From positions 1 through 64,000 of the forward strand of contig DIZI01000030.1 in assembly GCA_002427885.1 (NCBI GenBank): a DNA stretch of 64,000 nt, in the 5' to 3' direction. Position numbers and translations under genes: made by a program. Positions 1 through 9,086 of this stretch are shown here, in pieces. The notes beneath the pieces were generated by a model that saw nothing but the letters and a program-made list of their open reading frames with translations, was not told where the DNA came from and did not search any database. The stretch's first letter is position 1. Each line of letters opens with the position of its first letter. Source of the stretch: Paludibacter sp. UBA6032 (GTDB lineage Bacteria; Bacteroidota; Bacteroidia; Bacteroidales; Paludibacteraceae).

Positions 1-153
1 TTACTTATTCCTATTGGAATATTACTTATTCCTGCTGGAATAGCACCTGTTCCTTCTGGAATATTACTTATTCCTTCTGGTATAGCACCTGTTCCTTCTG
101 GAATTAGTTCTATTTTATATAGACCAGCTTTAGTTCCGGTAACAATTTCTTAA
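1..153. repeat. 42-bp tandem repeat, possible C-terminus of a partial gene
   Basis: Two adjacent 42-bp copies (19-60 and 61-102) differ at two bases, with a further half copy before them. Each copy is two 21-bp halves. On the plus strand the frame is open from base 1 to a TAA at 151-153 and encodes heptads of the type LLIPxGI / APVPSGI, then a short unique tail. On the minus strand the same DNA also reads open as IPEGTGAIPEGISN-like units, but that frame has no usable start codon because a stop lies just upstream. A plus-strand gene ending here, convergent with its neighbour, is therefore the more likely reading. I do not recognise a family. Confidence 0.45.
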
Positions 154-160
154 TTAGAGA

Positions 161-199
161 AAAAGGGACCTGACTTACGAATAAGATCAAGTCCCTTTT
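161..199. terminator. Bidirectional terminator at the end of PUL 1
   Basis: A perfect 9-bp stem (AAAAGGGAC at 161-169 with GTCCCTTTT at 191-199) lies between the convergent repeat-containing frame and the LamG lipoprotein gene. Read on the minus strand it ends in a T-rich tract, so it would end the PUL 1 transcript. Confidence 0.7.
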
Positions 200-222
200 A
201 AAGAATAACGAAAAACTAATCT

Positions 223-1296
223 TTATTTATTTTCGTCTTTATACAATTTGGCAACCTGACCATCGGTCAAAGCAACATTGTAAACTTTAAGTTCATCCAT
301 TGCTCCAACAAAACCATCCCAGTTTGCAGGTGTTTTTGCCCATGCCCATGTCCATTCAGCATTTGCTTCGGCATAAGTTGTACAAGCTCCGACCATTAAA
401 GGCAATGTGTTTTTATATACCCAGGCTCCTGTACCGGTTAATCCGGGTTTCGATGTAGCATCCCATACCATTGTACTTGTACCATTTACATAAAAAGTCA
501 ATTTTTTGGTATCCATATTCAATGTTACCACTAATTGTGTCCATGCCTTGTTTGGAGCCGAGAAATCCATTTGATTGTCAGCATCAACCCAACCATCAGC
601 ATTGGTGTGTACGGTAAAGAATGGTTTATTTTGTTCCTGTAACTGGAATTTCCATGAATTCCAATAATTATACGACATAATGTAGTTACCGGCTCTGGTT
701 GAATCAGGTTTTACCCATACCGAGATGGATAATTGTTTTCCTAATAAATCAGAAGCTGTATAATTACTGATTTCAAGGTGCGATCCGTTATTGAAATAGA
801 TAGCTTTACCTATTTTACCGGTAACAAAAGTTGGTAAATTAGTGGCAGTTCCAAAAATTTCAGATGGACCTTTCGTTAAAACAGCTGTCAAAGGTTTACC
901 TTCAGTAGTAAACTGGTTTGAAGCTACAGTTTCGTCAAATGTCATTCCCATTAATAATGCAGATTTTGGAATCGCACCATAAGCCGCAGCCAGAAATGTG
1001 TCTTTAGCTGCTCTTAATTGAACGACTAAATTGTCAACTGCTGTCTGTGAAATAGCAGTGTTAGCAGCAGCTGTTTTGGCTGTAGTCAAAGTGGTTTGAA
1101 ATGCTGTAATGGCATCTTGAGGGTAATCAGTTGTTGTTGCACCATCTAAAAGGGTTTGGCAAGAGTCAATTACAGTTGTTAATGTAGCTGTGTTTGCCAA
1201 AACGGGATCTGTGGTTTTACAAGAGCTAAATACGCCTGCAAAAAGAGCCAGTGATACACATGCAATAAATGCAGTTTTGAAAAGATTTGTTTTCAT
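223..1296 (-). CDS. LamG-like (concanavalin A-fold) lipoprotein of PUL 1
   Basis: This is an exported lipoprotein of 357 residues. The signal peptide ends in the lipobox VFSSC (Cys about residue 26). Residues about 35-105 form a small helical, Ala/Thr-rich domain resembling FIVAR-type modules. Residues about 110-350 carry the laminin-G/ConA-like pattern (FDETVASN near the start, HLEISNYTASDLLGKQLSISVWVK in the middle, FVGAMDELKVYNVALT at the end). Such domains usually bind or cleave glycans. No catalytic signature is visible, so a surface glycan-binding protein is the simplest reading. It is the last gene of the PUL 1 transcript, 101 bp after SusD with a hairpin in the gap, which may lower its expression relative to SusCD. 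Confidence 0.75.
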   Translation of the reverse strand: MKTNLFKTAFIACVSLALFAGVFSSCKTTDPVLANTATLTTVIDSCQTLLDGATTTDYPQDAITAFQTTLTTAKTAAANTAISQTAVDNLVVQLRAAKDTFLAAAYGAIPKSALLMGMTFDETVASNQFTTEGKPLTAVLTKGPSEIFGTATNLPTFVTGKIGKAIYFNNGSHLEISNYTASDLLGKQLSISVWVKPDSTRAGNYIMSYNYWNSWKFQLQEQNKPFFTVHTNADGWVDADNQMDFSAPNKAWTQLVVTLNMDTKKLTFYVNGTSTMVWDATSKPGLTGTGAWVYKNTLPLMVGACTTYAEANAEWTWAWAKTPANWDGFVGAMDELKVYNVALTDGQVAKLYKDENK

Positions 1297-1357
1297 GATT
1301 TTTTAATTTAAAAGTGGTTGTTTAATAGTTAGTTATTTGTTATTAGTGTTTATTTGC

Positions 1358-1391
1358 CTGCGTTCCCGAATTCAATCGGGATTCAGCGCAG
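1358..1391 (-). terminator. Hairpin between susD and the LamG gene
   Basis: Two nested arms pair: CTGCG/CGCAG outside (1358-1362 with 1387-1391) and TCCCGA/TCGGGA inside (1364-1369 with 1376-1381). There is no long T-tract, so it may be an attenuator or processing site rather than a full terminator. The inner arm is the same sequence as the palindrome after pckA at 52742-52759. Confidence 0.45.
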
Positions 1392-1397
1392 TGGATT

Positions 1398-2828
1398 TTA
1401 TTGTAATGCTTTATTTGTATCCAGTTCCGATTGAGGAAGTGGAAAATAGAAACGGGGTGCCGTCCATTTCAGATCTGTTCCCAGGGCAGCTTCTGCAGTA
1501 GCTTGTCCCCATCGCATCAGATCGAAGAACCGGTGGAATTCAAATCCAAGTTCCTTGCGCCTTTCGTTTTGAATCACGGTTCGCATAGTAACTTGTGTGG
1601 TTGCTGTGGTTGGAGCTAAACCGGCTCTGCCACGAACTTTATCTACTTCAATCGCAGCATTGGTTACAGCATCTGTACCACCAATTTCGTTCAGGGCTTC
1701 GGCTTTCATTAGTAAGATGTCGGCATACCGAATCGCATTGTAAGGGATGGTTGATTGGCTTTTGGTTGATCCAACAGGCATAGTTTCGTCATATTTTTTC
1801 ACTAAATAACCGGTTGCTTCAGACCAGGATGATGAGAAAGTTGTATTGTTGAACCAGGGTTTTCCATCGCGTCCAATGGAAGCATCCAGTCGTGGGTCAT
1901 CATTTCCATCGGTTGTTTTATCGACAAAAGCATCCACATAATTTTGAGTCGGGGCATTGAAATAATAACCACCTTCGGTAGCCGGAGCAAACCAAACGTT
2001 TAAACTATTTCCGAGAATAACTGCAGGACTGTTTATGTAACGAATACCGAAAATAACTTCCACGCTGTCTTCAGCACCTGCCTTAAATAAGTTGGCATAG
2101 TTTTTCAGCAAATTATATTTATGTAAATTTTCCAGCGCCTGAATATTGGTCAGACATTCGGTGTATTTCTGTTGATAAAGCTCTGCTTTGGCCAATAATC
2201 CGTAAGCGGCTCCCTGTGTTACACGTCCTGTTTCAGTATCATATGAAACCGGAAGAACAGCAATGGCTTCGTTAAGATCTTTTTCAATTTGAGCATAAAC
2301 AGCACTTACTTCACTCAACCCGACATTGATTGTTTCGGAGGTAAGTTGTGGTTGTAGTTTCAAAGGAACTTTTCCGTATATATTTACCAGATTGAAATAG
2401 GCATAAGCCCTTAGAAATTTAGCTTCCCCCACCAATCGGTTCCGTAAAGTCACATCAATATTCATTGGATTTACGTAGGCTATTACATTATTTGCACGAG
2501 CAATAGTTTCATAAGATGATTGCCAAAAAGTATTTATAAATCCATTATCAGAAGAGGCTGTAAAATCATTAATGGCATTAATATCGGCCTGATCGCCGGC
2601 ATTTCCACCTTTAACAGCGTCATCGGATGCCACGTCTCCAAAAACCCACAGGGTATTACTACCATACAGCGAGTTGTAAATTCCAGTCACTGCCATGGTA
2701 GCAGCCTCGGGTGTGGTATAGTAATTTGAGGATGTGTATTCTACTTTTAGTTCTGAAGTCAAAAAATCGCTGCAGGAGCTAAAAAGTGCAAGGCATGTAA
2801 TAGCAATAATATAAAGTCTTGTTTTCAT
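1398..2828 (-). CDS. SusD/RagB-family glycan-binding lipoprotein (PUL 1)
   Basis: SusD-like proteins sit on the cell surface as a lid on the SusC channel and bind the oligosaccharide to be imported. The 476-residue product has a signal peptide with lipobox LFSSC (Cys19) followed by the typical SDFLTSELKVEYT...YYTTPEAA start. TPR-like helices include FLRAYAYFNLVNIYG, and a C-terminal RagB/SusD region holds IRYADILLMKAEALNEIG and ERRKELGFEFHRFFDLMRWG. Length and order match the family. It starts 12 bp after the SusC stop, as expected for a translationally linked pair. Confidence 0.95.
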   Translation of the reverse strand: MKTRLYIIAITCLALFSSCSDFLTSELKVEYTSSNYYTTPEAATMAVTGIYNSLYGSNTLWVFGDVASDDAVKGGNAGDQADINAINDFTASSDNGFINTFWQSSYETIARANNVIAYVNPMNIDVTLRNRLVGEAKFLRAYAYFNLVNIYGKVPLKLQPQLTSETINVGLSEVSAVYAQIEKDLNEAIAVLPVSYDTETGRVTQGAAYGLLAKAELYQQKYTECLTNIQALENLHKYNLLKNYANLFKAGAEDSVEVIFGIRYINSPAVILGNSLNVWFAPATEGGYYFNAPTQNYVDAFVDKTTDGNDDPRLDASIGRDGKPWFNNTTFSSSWSEATGYLVKKYDETMPVGSTKSQSTIPYNAIRYADILLMKAEALNEIGGTDAVTNAAIEVDKVRGRAGLAPTTATTQVTMRTVIQNERRKELGFEFHRFFDLMRWGQATAEAALGTDLKWTAPRFYFPLPQSELDTNKALQ

Positions 2829-2840
2829 GATTGTTTTCGA

Positions 2841-5800
2841 TTAGAAGGTTACGTTTAGTCCAAATGTATAACTTTTAGCCACTGGATAAGTCCCCCAGTC
2901 AATTCCATTCGCACGATCACCTTCAGATGCAGAATTAAGACTGACAGTCATTTCAGGATCAAGTCCGGAGTATTTTGTAAACGTGAGTAAATTTGTTGCA
3001 CCGACATAAATGCGTACAGTTTGAATCTTTAGTTTTTTTGTATTCGGTATCGTATAACCTATTTGCAAATTCTTCAGTCTGACATAAGATGCATCTTCCA
3101 AAAACCGGGTTGATGCTTTTACATTATTTGATTTGGCTGCCCATGAAGCACGTGGCTGGGTATTGGAAGTTCCTTCGCCTGTCCAGTGTTCCAGATAGTA
3201 TCTTTCAGTAACATTAAATCCACGATAGAAACCTTCTATATCGTAATTCACTTGTGAGAAGACCTTCTGACCGAAAGCACCCTGGAAAAACACCAACAGA
3301 TCGAAACCTTTGTAATTCCCCGAAAGATTGAGTCCGGCTGTAACGTCCGGCATAGCGCTTCCCACGTATACCCTGTCTTTTGAATCAATCACATTATCAT
3401 TATTCTGATCCACATATTTCACATCACCGGGTTGTATACCTTTTCCCTGATAAGCTGATGTCAGTACATCTGTAGCATTTTGAAAGATTCCATCCATTTG
3501 GTATAAATAAAACGATCCTATAGGGTGTCCCACTTCTGTTTTCGTTGCATACACGCCGGTATCAACCATTCCTCCGAAATAAGGAGCATCTAATTTTAGT
3601 ACTTCATTGTGTACGAATCCACCATTCAGGGAGATATTAAATCCTCCGTCTTTATAGCTTTTCCGATAGAATAATTCAAGATCGATACCTGCATTTAGCA
3701 TATTTCCACTGTTAATCCAGGGTGGAGAAGCATATCCCACTGATGGTGGAAGTGGCGCTACAACAAGCATGTCACTCGTTACTTTGTAGTAATAATCGAG
3801 TGAAGCACCAAATGCTCCCTTGAACATTTCCAAATCCACTCCGACATTAAACTGATGGCTTGATTCCCACTTTAAATCATTGTTTCCAAGTGTTGTTTGC
3901 GCATAACCATTGTAACTGGTACCCCCAAAAGTGTAATAATAATTAGGAGAATACCGGTCCAAATTAGCATATAATGCAATTTCCTGGTTCCCAACGGAGC
4001 CGTAACCTGTGCGTAGTTTCAGTTTGCTAATATTCGGCATATCTTTCATGAAATTTTCGGTATCAATATTCCAACCGGCAGAAACGGAATAGAATGTTCC
4101 CCATTGATTTTTACCTACAAAACGGGATGTGCCGTCTCGCCGAATGATTCCTGACAAATAATATTGTTGATTGTAATTGTAATTGACATTCCCGAAGAAT
4201 GATAACAGACTGGAACCCGTTTCACCCTGACCCGCATACCTTCTTCCAACTCCACCATTCCCTATATAAAGAAAATCGGGATTTGTATTCGTAAATTCAC
4301 TATCACTTACACCCATGCTGGTTGATGATTTTTTAATTGCTTCGATACCAATCAGTGACGTCAGATTTTGGTTTTCACCCAATTTAATGCTGTGATTCAA
4401 AGTACTGTTTAGTGTCCAGTTTATATCAGTTGAGTTTGATATATTTAATGCGTTCGGGCTATTGGCCCTATCCAACATCCATACATCGTAGAATTCACGC
4501 AATTCTGCATTAGAATAATCAAGGCCAAAAGAAGTTTTCAAGATAAGATTTTCCGGAAATTTGATGATAACATTTCCTGTGGTAAGTAACGACTTGATTT
4601 TTTTCACGCGGTCGGTATTGGCAGCCAATCCTTCGGGACTATACCCATCGCCGAAAAAAGAGTTGTAAACAGAATTACCATAATAGGAGGATGGAAGATC
4701 AACATAACCTCCTTGTGCATCAAATACCGGAATAGCCGGACTTCTGTATAATGCGTAACGAACCACACTACCACCTTCGCTTACATATCCGTCGCCTGAA
4801 CTTGAAACTGTTCTGTTTGACGATATTCCTCCACTTACATTTAAATCCAAGTGCAACCATTTTTTTACATCGGAACTAATGTTTGAACGTACACTTGCCC
4901 GTTCGTAATTTGTATTCATAAGAATACCGTCCTGATTGAAATAGGATGCAAATACAAGATATTTCGTTTTTTCGTCTCCTCCACTTATTGATAATTCATG
5001 TGATTGAAGCGGTGCGGTGCGAAAAATCTCTTCCAAATGGTTTACATTCGGAAAGTCTTTTACCCAACTACCGGCAATAAGTGCTCTTTGTACTATGGAG
5101 GTTTTATTATCAGCTGTTGCTGCTTCGTTATACATTTGAATGTATTGATCCGTTGTAGCCATCTTGGTCAGATTCCCATGTGTTTGATAACCAATTTGCG
5201 TGTTGTAAGTGATTGTGGCTTCTCCGGCTTTACCACTTTTAGTGGTAATAAGTACGACACCATTGTTGGCACGTGAACCATAAATAGCAGCCGATGAAGC
5301 ATCCTTCAAAATCGTCATACTTTCTATTTCGTTTGGTGAGAGGTTATTGAGGGCTCCTTCCACAGGTATTCCATCAACAATATACAAAGGATCATTGCTT
5401 GAACTGATTGATCCTGTTCCACGAATACGAACAGAAATTGGCGCACCCGGCGCACCGGTCTGTGAAGCCACCTGTACACCTGCAACCCGACCTTGCAAGG
5501 CTTGTTGTGCTGATGCATATGGAATTTTTGAAAGTTCAGCTCCGTCAACCTTGCTGATAGCACCCAATACATCACGTTTCTTTTGAACAGAGTAACCGAC
5601 CACGACCACTTCGTCAATCAATTTACTTTCCGCTGCGAGCTTAATATCAAGGATTTTTTGTCCGTTAATCTGAACTTCTTGTGCAGCATAGCCGATATAC
5701 GAAACTTTCAGCGTACCATTTTCAGGTGCCGCCAAAGTGAAATCGCCATTTATGCCCGTTACAGTTCCGGTTTTAGTACCGGTAATCATTATGCTTACTC

Positions 5801-5918
5801 CAATAAGTTCTTCATTGGTAACAGCATCTTTAATCGTGCCGCTAATCTGAATCAGATTCTGAGCTGGAAGTGTAAAACCGAGGCAGCTCATAAAAATAAG
5901 AAAGAGTGTTTTTTTCAT
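2841..5918 (-). CDS. SusC/RagA-family TonB-linked outer-membrane transporter (PUL 1)
   Basis: This is the TonB-dependent channel that imports oligosaccharides with its SusD partner. It has 1025 residues. A cleaved signal peptide (to about TLPAQ) is followed by a carboxypeptidase-regulatory-like domain (about 23-105, with GVSIMITGTKTGTVTGINGDF). The plug (about 115-235) carries the SusC hallmark LKDASSAAIYGSRANNGVVLITTK. A long beta-barrel ends in the aromatic residue of GLNVTF, as outer-membrane proteins do. It lies 27 bp downstream of the 575-aa lipoprotein gene in one operon. The sequence alone does not show which glycan it takes. Confidence 0.95.
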   Translation of the reverse strand: MKKTLFLIFMSCLGFTLPAQNLIQISGTIKDAVTNEELIGVSIMITGTKTGTVTGINGDFTLAAPENGTLKVSYIGYAAQEVQINGQKILDIKLAAESKLIDEVVVVGYSVQKKRDVLGAISKVDGAELSKIPYASAQQALQGRVAGVQVASQTGAPGAPISVRIRGTGSISSSNDPLYIVDGIPVEGALNNLSPNEIESMTILKDASSAAIYGSRANNGVVLITTKSGKAGEATITYNTQIGYQTHGNLTKMATTDQYIQMYNEAATADNKTSIVQRALIAGSWVKDFPNVNHLEEIFRTAPLQSHELSISGGDEKTKYLVFASYFNQDGILMNTNYERASVRSNISSDVKKWLHLDLNVSGGISSNRTVSSSGDGYVSEGGSVVRYALYRSPAIPVFDAQGGYVDLPSSYYGNSVYNSFFGDGYSPEGLAANTDRVKKIKSLLTTGNVIIKFPENLILKTSFGLDYSNAELREFYDVWMLDRANSPNALNISNSTDINWTLNSTLNHSIKLGENQNLTSLIGIEAIKKSSTSMGVSDSEFTNTNPDFLYIGNGGVGRRYAGQGETGSSLLSFFGNVNYNYNQQYYLSGIIRRDGTSRFVGKNQWGTFYSVSAGWNIDTENFMKDMPNISKLKLRTGYGSVGNQEIALYANLDRYSPNYYYTFGGTSYNGYAQTTLGNNDLKWESSHQFNVGVDLEMFKGAFGASLDYYYKVTSDMLVVAPLPPSVGYASPPWINSGNMLNAGIDLELFYRKSYKDGGFNISLNGGFVHNEVLKLDAPYFGGMVDTGVYATKTEVGHPIGSFYLYQMDGIFQNATDVLTSAYQGKGIQPGDVKYVDQNNDNVIDSKDRVYVGSAMPDVTAGLNLSGNYKGFDLLVFFQGAFGQKVFSQVNYDIEGFYRGFNVTERYYLEHWTGEGTSNTQPRASWAAKSNNVKASTRFLEDASYVRLKNLQIGYTIPNTKKLKIQTVRIYVGATNLLTFTKYSGLDPEMTVSLNSASEGDRANGIDWGTYPVAKSYTFGLNVTF

Positions 5919-5945
5919 TATAATTGATATTTAGATGCTGAAAGC

Positions 5946-7673
5946 TTACTGAAATGAAATTGTAATTCCGTTTGCTTCCAGTTTTTTGTTTTTATTTTCA
6001 ATCTTTACACCGGCAGGCAATTCCACCAACAAAGATGCCTGATCGGCCGGGATTTCAATTTTTGTATCGGTAGTAATATCCTTGGCTACATATTTCTTCG
6101 TGAGAATATCAAAAACATCCACCCGCCCCGAAGGATGATATGTTACATTTTTTGGCAGCGCGTATGGGTTGTAATACAGGTATGTCGGATAGGTTGTGTT
6201 GGCATAAAAATCCGTTTTATTACAATTTAGCCTCAATATCATTTTCACATCCGTCGTATCTACAATAGCACCCATAATACCTACCGGCGATGTGCTGTAC
6301 AAACTGAACATGGTTTCTTTCGGGTTTTTCGGATTCCAGTTCGGTCCATCCCCCAAAGCCACCGGATGAACACCTTTTAGAGATGGTTTATTGTAACAAT
6401 CTTCAAAACGCAGTCCTTCGTAAGCTACCAGGGAGTGTGTATAATCTTTCATTTCGGGAAGCCATTGATTCCCATCCGGAATTTCATTGGGGAAAAACAA
6501 ACGAGCGGCATTAACATTGTTCAGCATCCACTTACCAATGGCACGGGCAAACTGTGGTTGATATTTCACCATGGGAACCAACGGCCAGGCCATCTTCATA
6601 CTGTTCATCAAAAAGGCATATCCTCCTCCGTCGACAGTACTTCCCTGCAATCCGCTGACATCATAATCGCCCCATTTACCGACAATCACACCCCAACCGG
6701 TACGTCCTGTCGAACTCTTACAGCCATCGAAAACCCAGTTGATCATTTTATCAATATTGTAATTGGTTCCCTGTTCGGCATTCAACCGGGCTGCGGTATA
6801 AATTCCCATGGGAAGAAGAATCTCGTAAAAACGACTTTCTTTTTGTCCATCGAGAGCTGCAATGGCAGATTTTGCATGAGCCAGATACCGTGCATCGTGA
6901 TACTTTTGATAAGCGGCATATAAAACATATCCCTGTCCACCGGCTGCATCCTGTTGCAGTGGAATCTTATTCACCATGCCTTTCATCTGACCGTAATCAA
7001 AATACGAATAATCGTAATTCCCGTTCAATACAGAATCGGCTTTACAAAACTGTTCGGCTATGCTGTGTTGAATATTATCGGCATTGTCAACGTTGGGAAA
7101 TACATCACAAACGGCATAGAACAGCACATTCGGCAACACATCGTACCACCAGTCGCGACCGTAACCGCCACCCAATTGGGCTACTTCGGGACAGGTATTG
7201 TTCATCATGATATTCCAACCGGTTCCCGAATTGAAATAATTCTGAATCATTTTTACGTAATTGTATCCATTTTGATGGGTTTTGTCAATACCCATCAAGC
7301 CCGCTCCCAGAATGGCCGAAAGTGAATTGAGACTTTCATGAAATTCACCGTTGTTATGATTCGGTCCCTGACGGCAATCGTTGATAGCGGTATAAAGACC
7401 GAAAGTAATTTGCGGGATATTACGCTGGCTGTTATCCAGCCAGATCATGGAACCTGCCGGAACATCCGGATTAAAGTCGAAAACATACGCATCGTAATCT
7501 TTCGCTTTTTGCTTCCAATCGATAATTTTATACGGTTGCGGAGCATCAGGCATCAGTTCTATCCTTGGAATGGCCGTTTGTATTATCGGCATTCCATAAT
7601 CATCTCTTGCTCCGCAGGATGCTATTATCGCTGCAAAGGAAATGAGGAATAGAAATGATTTAAATGTTTTCAT
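5946..7673 (-). CDS. Unrecognised 575-aa surface lipoprotein of PUL 1, possible alpha/alpha-barrel carbohydrate-active enzyme
   Basis: I do not recognise this family by name. The N-terminus has a clear lipobox (IIASC, Cys20) followed by acidic residues (GARDDYG), as in surface-exported Bacteroidetes lipoproteins. The body is rich in helix-type segments with many Trp, Tyr, Gly and His. Examples are NHNNGEFHESLNSLSAILGAG, GGGYGRDWWYDVLPNVLFYA, GWGVIVGKWGDYDVSGLQGS and GGGYAFLMNSMKMAWPLVPM. This composition is typical of (alpha/alpha)-toroid glycoside hydrolases and lyases. The last ~100 residues look like a beta-sandwich. It lies between the MFS/GH130 genes and SusCD, the place where PULs usually encode their surface endo-enzyme. 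Enzyme activity is an inference from context and composition only. Confidence 0.6.
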   Translation of the reverse strand: MKTFKSFLFLISFAAIIASCGARDDYGMPIIQTAIPRIELMPDAPQPYKIIDWKQKAKDYDAYVFDFNPDVPAGSMIWLDNSQRNIPQITFGLYTAINDCRQGPNHNNGEFHESLNSLSAILGAGLMGIDKTHQNGYNYVKMIQNYFNSGTGWNIMMNNTCPEVAQLGGGYGRDWWYDVLPNVLFYAVCDVFPNVDNADNIQHSIAEQFCKADSVLNGNYDYSYFDYGQMKGMVNKIPLQQDAAGGQGYVLYAAYQKYHDARYLAHAKSAIAALDGQKESRFYEILLPMGIYTAARLNAEQGTNYNIDKMINWVFDGCKSSTGRTGWGVIVGKWGDYDVSGLQGSTVDGGGYAFLMNSMKMAWPLVPMVKYQPQFARAIGKWMLNNVNAARLFFPNEIPDGNQWLPEMKDYTHSLVAYEGLRFEDCYNKPSLKGVHPVALGDGPNWNPKNPKETMFSLYSTSPVGIMGAIVDTTDVKMILRLNCNKTDFYANTTYPTYLYYNPYALPKNVTYHPSGRVDVFDILTKKYVAKDITTDTKIEIPADQASLLVELPAGVKIENKNKKLEANGITISFQ

Positions 7674-7763
7674 AATTTGAAATTTTTATAAAATGGTTGA
7701 CCTTTATCGGAATTGAAAGCGTTGAATTAAAACCCGTCTCAATTTCCAACACGCTGTTCAGGA

Positions 7764-9086
7764 TTATTTTACATCTTTTAGCTCCTCAATAATCGGGGCT
7801 ATTACATCTTTTGCTTTTGTATGATCCGATTTTTTGGTATACTTCGTATCAATCTCTTTGATAATGTGTTTTGCCAATGGTAAGGAAATCAATTGCAGGG
7901 CAGCCACTATAATCAGGGCATATTTCAAGGCAAAAGTTTCAGAAACCAAATAAGCCAGTGAAATAAACAAAATCATCCCCAAAGCCCGTCCGAAAAACAA
8001 CCCGACTTCATGACTTAAAATATAAGCATATTCATTTCGTTTTTCAATGCCTGAAACAGCATCGATCGTTTTCATCATGGTCGGAAAATAAGCTAAATCG
8101 TGTAAGGGCTGGAAAAGCACTTTACAAAGAACAAAGATAATTACACCCAAAGCAGAAAACATAATTCCATTTACCAGGGTTCCTATAAAAAATACAAATA
8201 ATCCAAAACCGAATATTTTCATACGGTGCTCGGGTTTTGCTATGCGCCCGAGGACATAAACAATGATGGCCGTGGCGCCGCCACCAATTCCCTGAATCAA
8301 GCCCAATGAACCTTCATTTCCAACCAAACGCATAACCAGAATAGCCGGAGCGGTAACCAAAAAGCCTTGTACCATTCCTTTCAGGCTGGCTAAAGCAAGA
8401 AATTTCTGCCACAAAATATGGTAGCGGAAGTAAACGAATTTCTTTTGAACCGGATTGACAAAATCTCCTTTAGACAACACAATTGTTGCAGCAACAGCAA
8501 TAAAAAACACGACCACCGTAATAATCTGGTAACCCATGTTGACACTCAGGACATGACCGAACAGGATCTTACCATCCAAACTTGCCAAAAACACTCCCAC
8601 TATCAAGGGAACAACAATGCTCCAAAGGGAGAAGAAAAAGGACTCCAGTCCGAAGAAATAATTCCTGTTTTTATCATTCGTCGAATTCAGGGTTAACAAA
8701 TAACGGTTTGTCCAGAAAAATCCGGTGGAAGCACCCAGTGCAAAACCGGCAATGCCCAGTTGTACAATGCCCAGTGATTGTACAAACATCATCACCATCA
8801 AAGAAATTGCTGTCAGAATTATTCCAAAACTATATAATCTGTTTACTTTAAAAATTTTAAGCAAAGCTCCGTTCAGGACCGAAGTACTTACCACACCGAC
8901 ATACATTAAAAGTTGATAAATGGCAACATACGAAGAGTTTCCCGTGTTACGCATGATATACGCACCCACAAATATCTCGATAATCGGTAATATAAGTGCA
9001 TACAGCATATTGGTAACCAATATGGTACGAACATTTTTAGGCTGTGTTTTGAAGAATTCGAATTCTCCGGTTAATTTATTGGCCAT
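7764..9086 (-). CDS. MFS-family inner-membrane sugar transporter (PUL 1)
   Basis: This 440-residue protein has no signal peptide and about 12 hydrophobic helices, for example NMLYALILPIIEIFVGAYIM, FGIILTAISLMVMMFVQSLGIVQLGIAGFALGASTGFF and the last near residue 405. A cytoplasmic charged tail follows (KEIDTKYTKKSDHTKAKD). This is the pattern of a major-facilitator permease. Its start codon overlaps the GH130 stop (TAATG), so the two are translationally coupled. The pairing suggests it carries the disaccharide that GH130 then cleaves in the cytoplasm. Substrate identity is inferred from the neighbour. Confidence 0.85.
   Translation of the reverse strand: MANKLTGEFEFFKTQPKNVRTILVTNMLYALILPIIEIFVGAYIMRNTGNSSYVAIYQLLMYVGVVSTSVLNGALLKIFKVNRLYSFGIILTAISLMVMMFVQSLGIVQLGIAGFALGASTGFFWTNRYLLTLNSTNDKNRNYFFGLESFFFSLWSIVVPLIVGVFLASLDGKILFGHVLSVNMGYQIITVVVFFIAVAATIVLSKGDFVNPVQKKFVYFRYHILWQKFLALASLKGMVQGFLVTAPAILVMRLVGNEGSLGLIQGIGGGATAIIVYVLGRIAKPEHRMKIFGFGLFVFFIGTLVNGIMFSALGVIIFVLCKVLFQPLHDLAYFPTMMKTIDAVSGIEKRNEYAYILSHEVGLFFGRALGMILFISLAYLVSETFALKYALIIVAALQLISLPLAKHIIKEIDTKYTKKSDHTKAKDVIAPIIEELKDVK

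Noticed and set aside
1..153. CRISPR array
   Set aside because: The 42-bp units are directly contiguous with no spacers, and they read as heptad-coding DNA.
5324..5927. Frames of about 80-115 codons overlapping the start of SusC 1
   Set aside because: They lie entirely inside the conserved SusC plug and regulatory domain and have improbable composition.
6435..7652. Several plus-strand frames of 100-160 codons opposite the 575-aa gene
   Set aside because: They overlap a clear lipoprotein gene on the minus strand, lack family motifs and sit inside an operon; they are antisense shadows.
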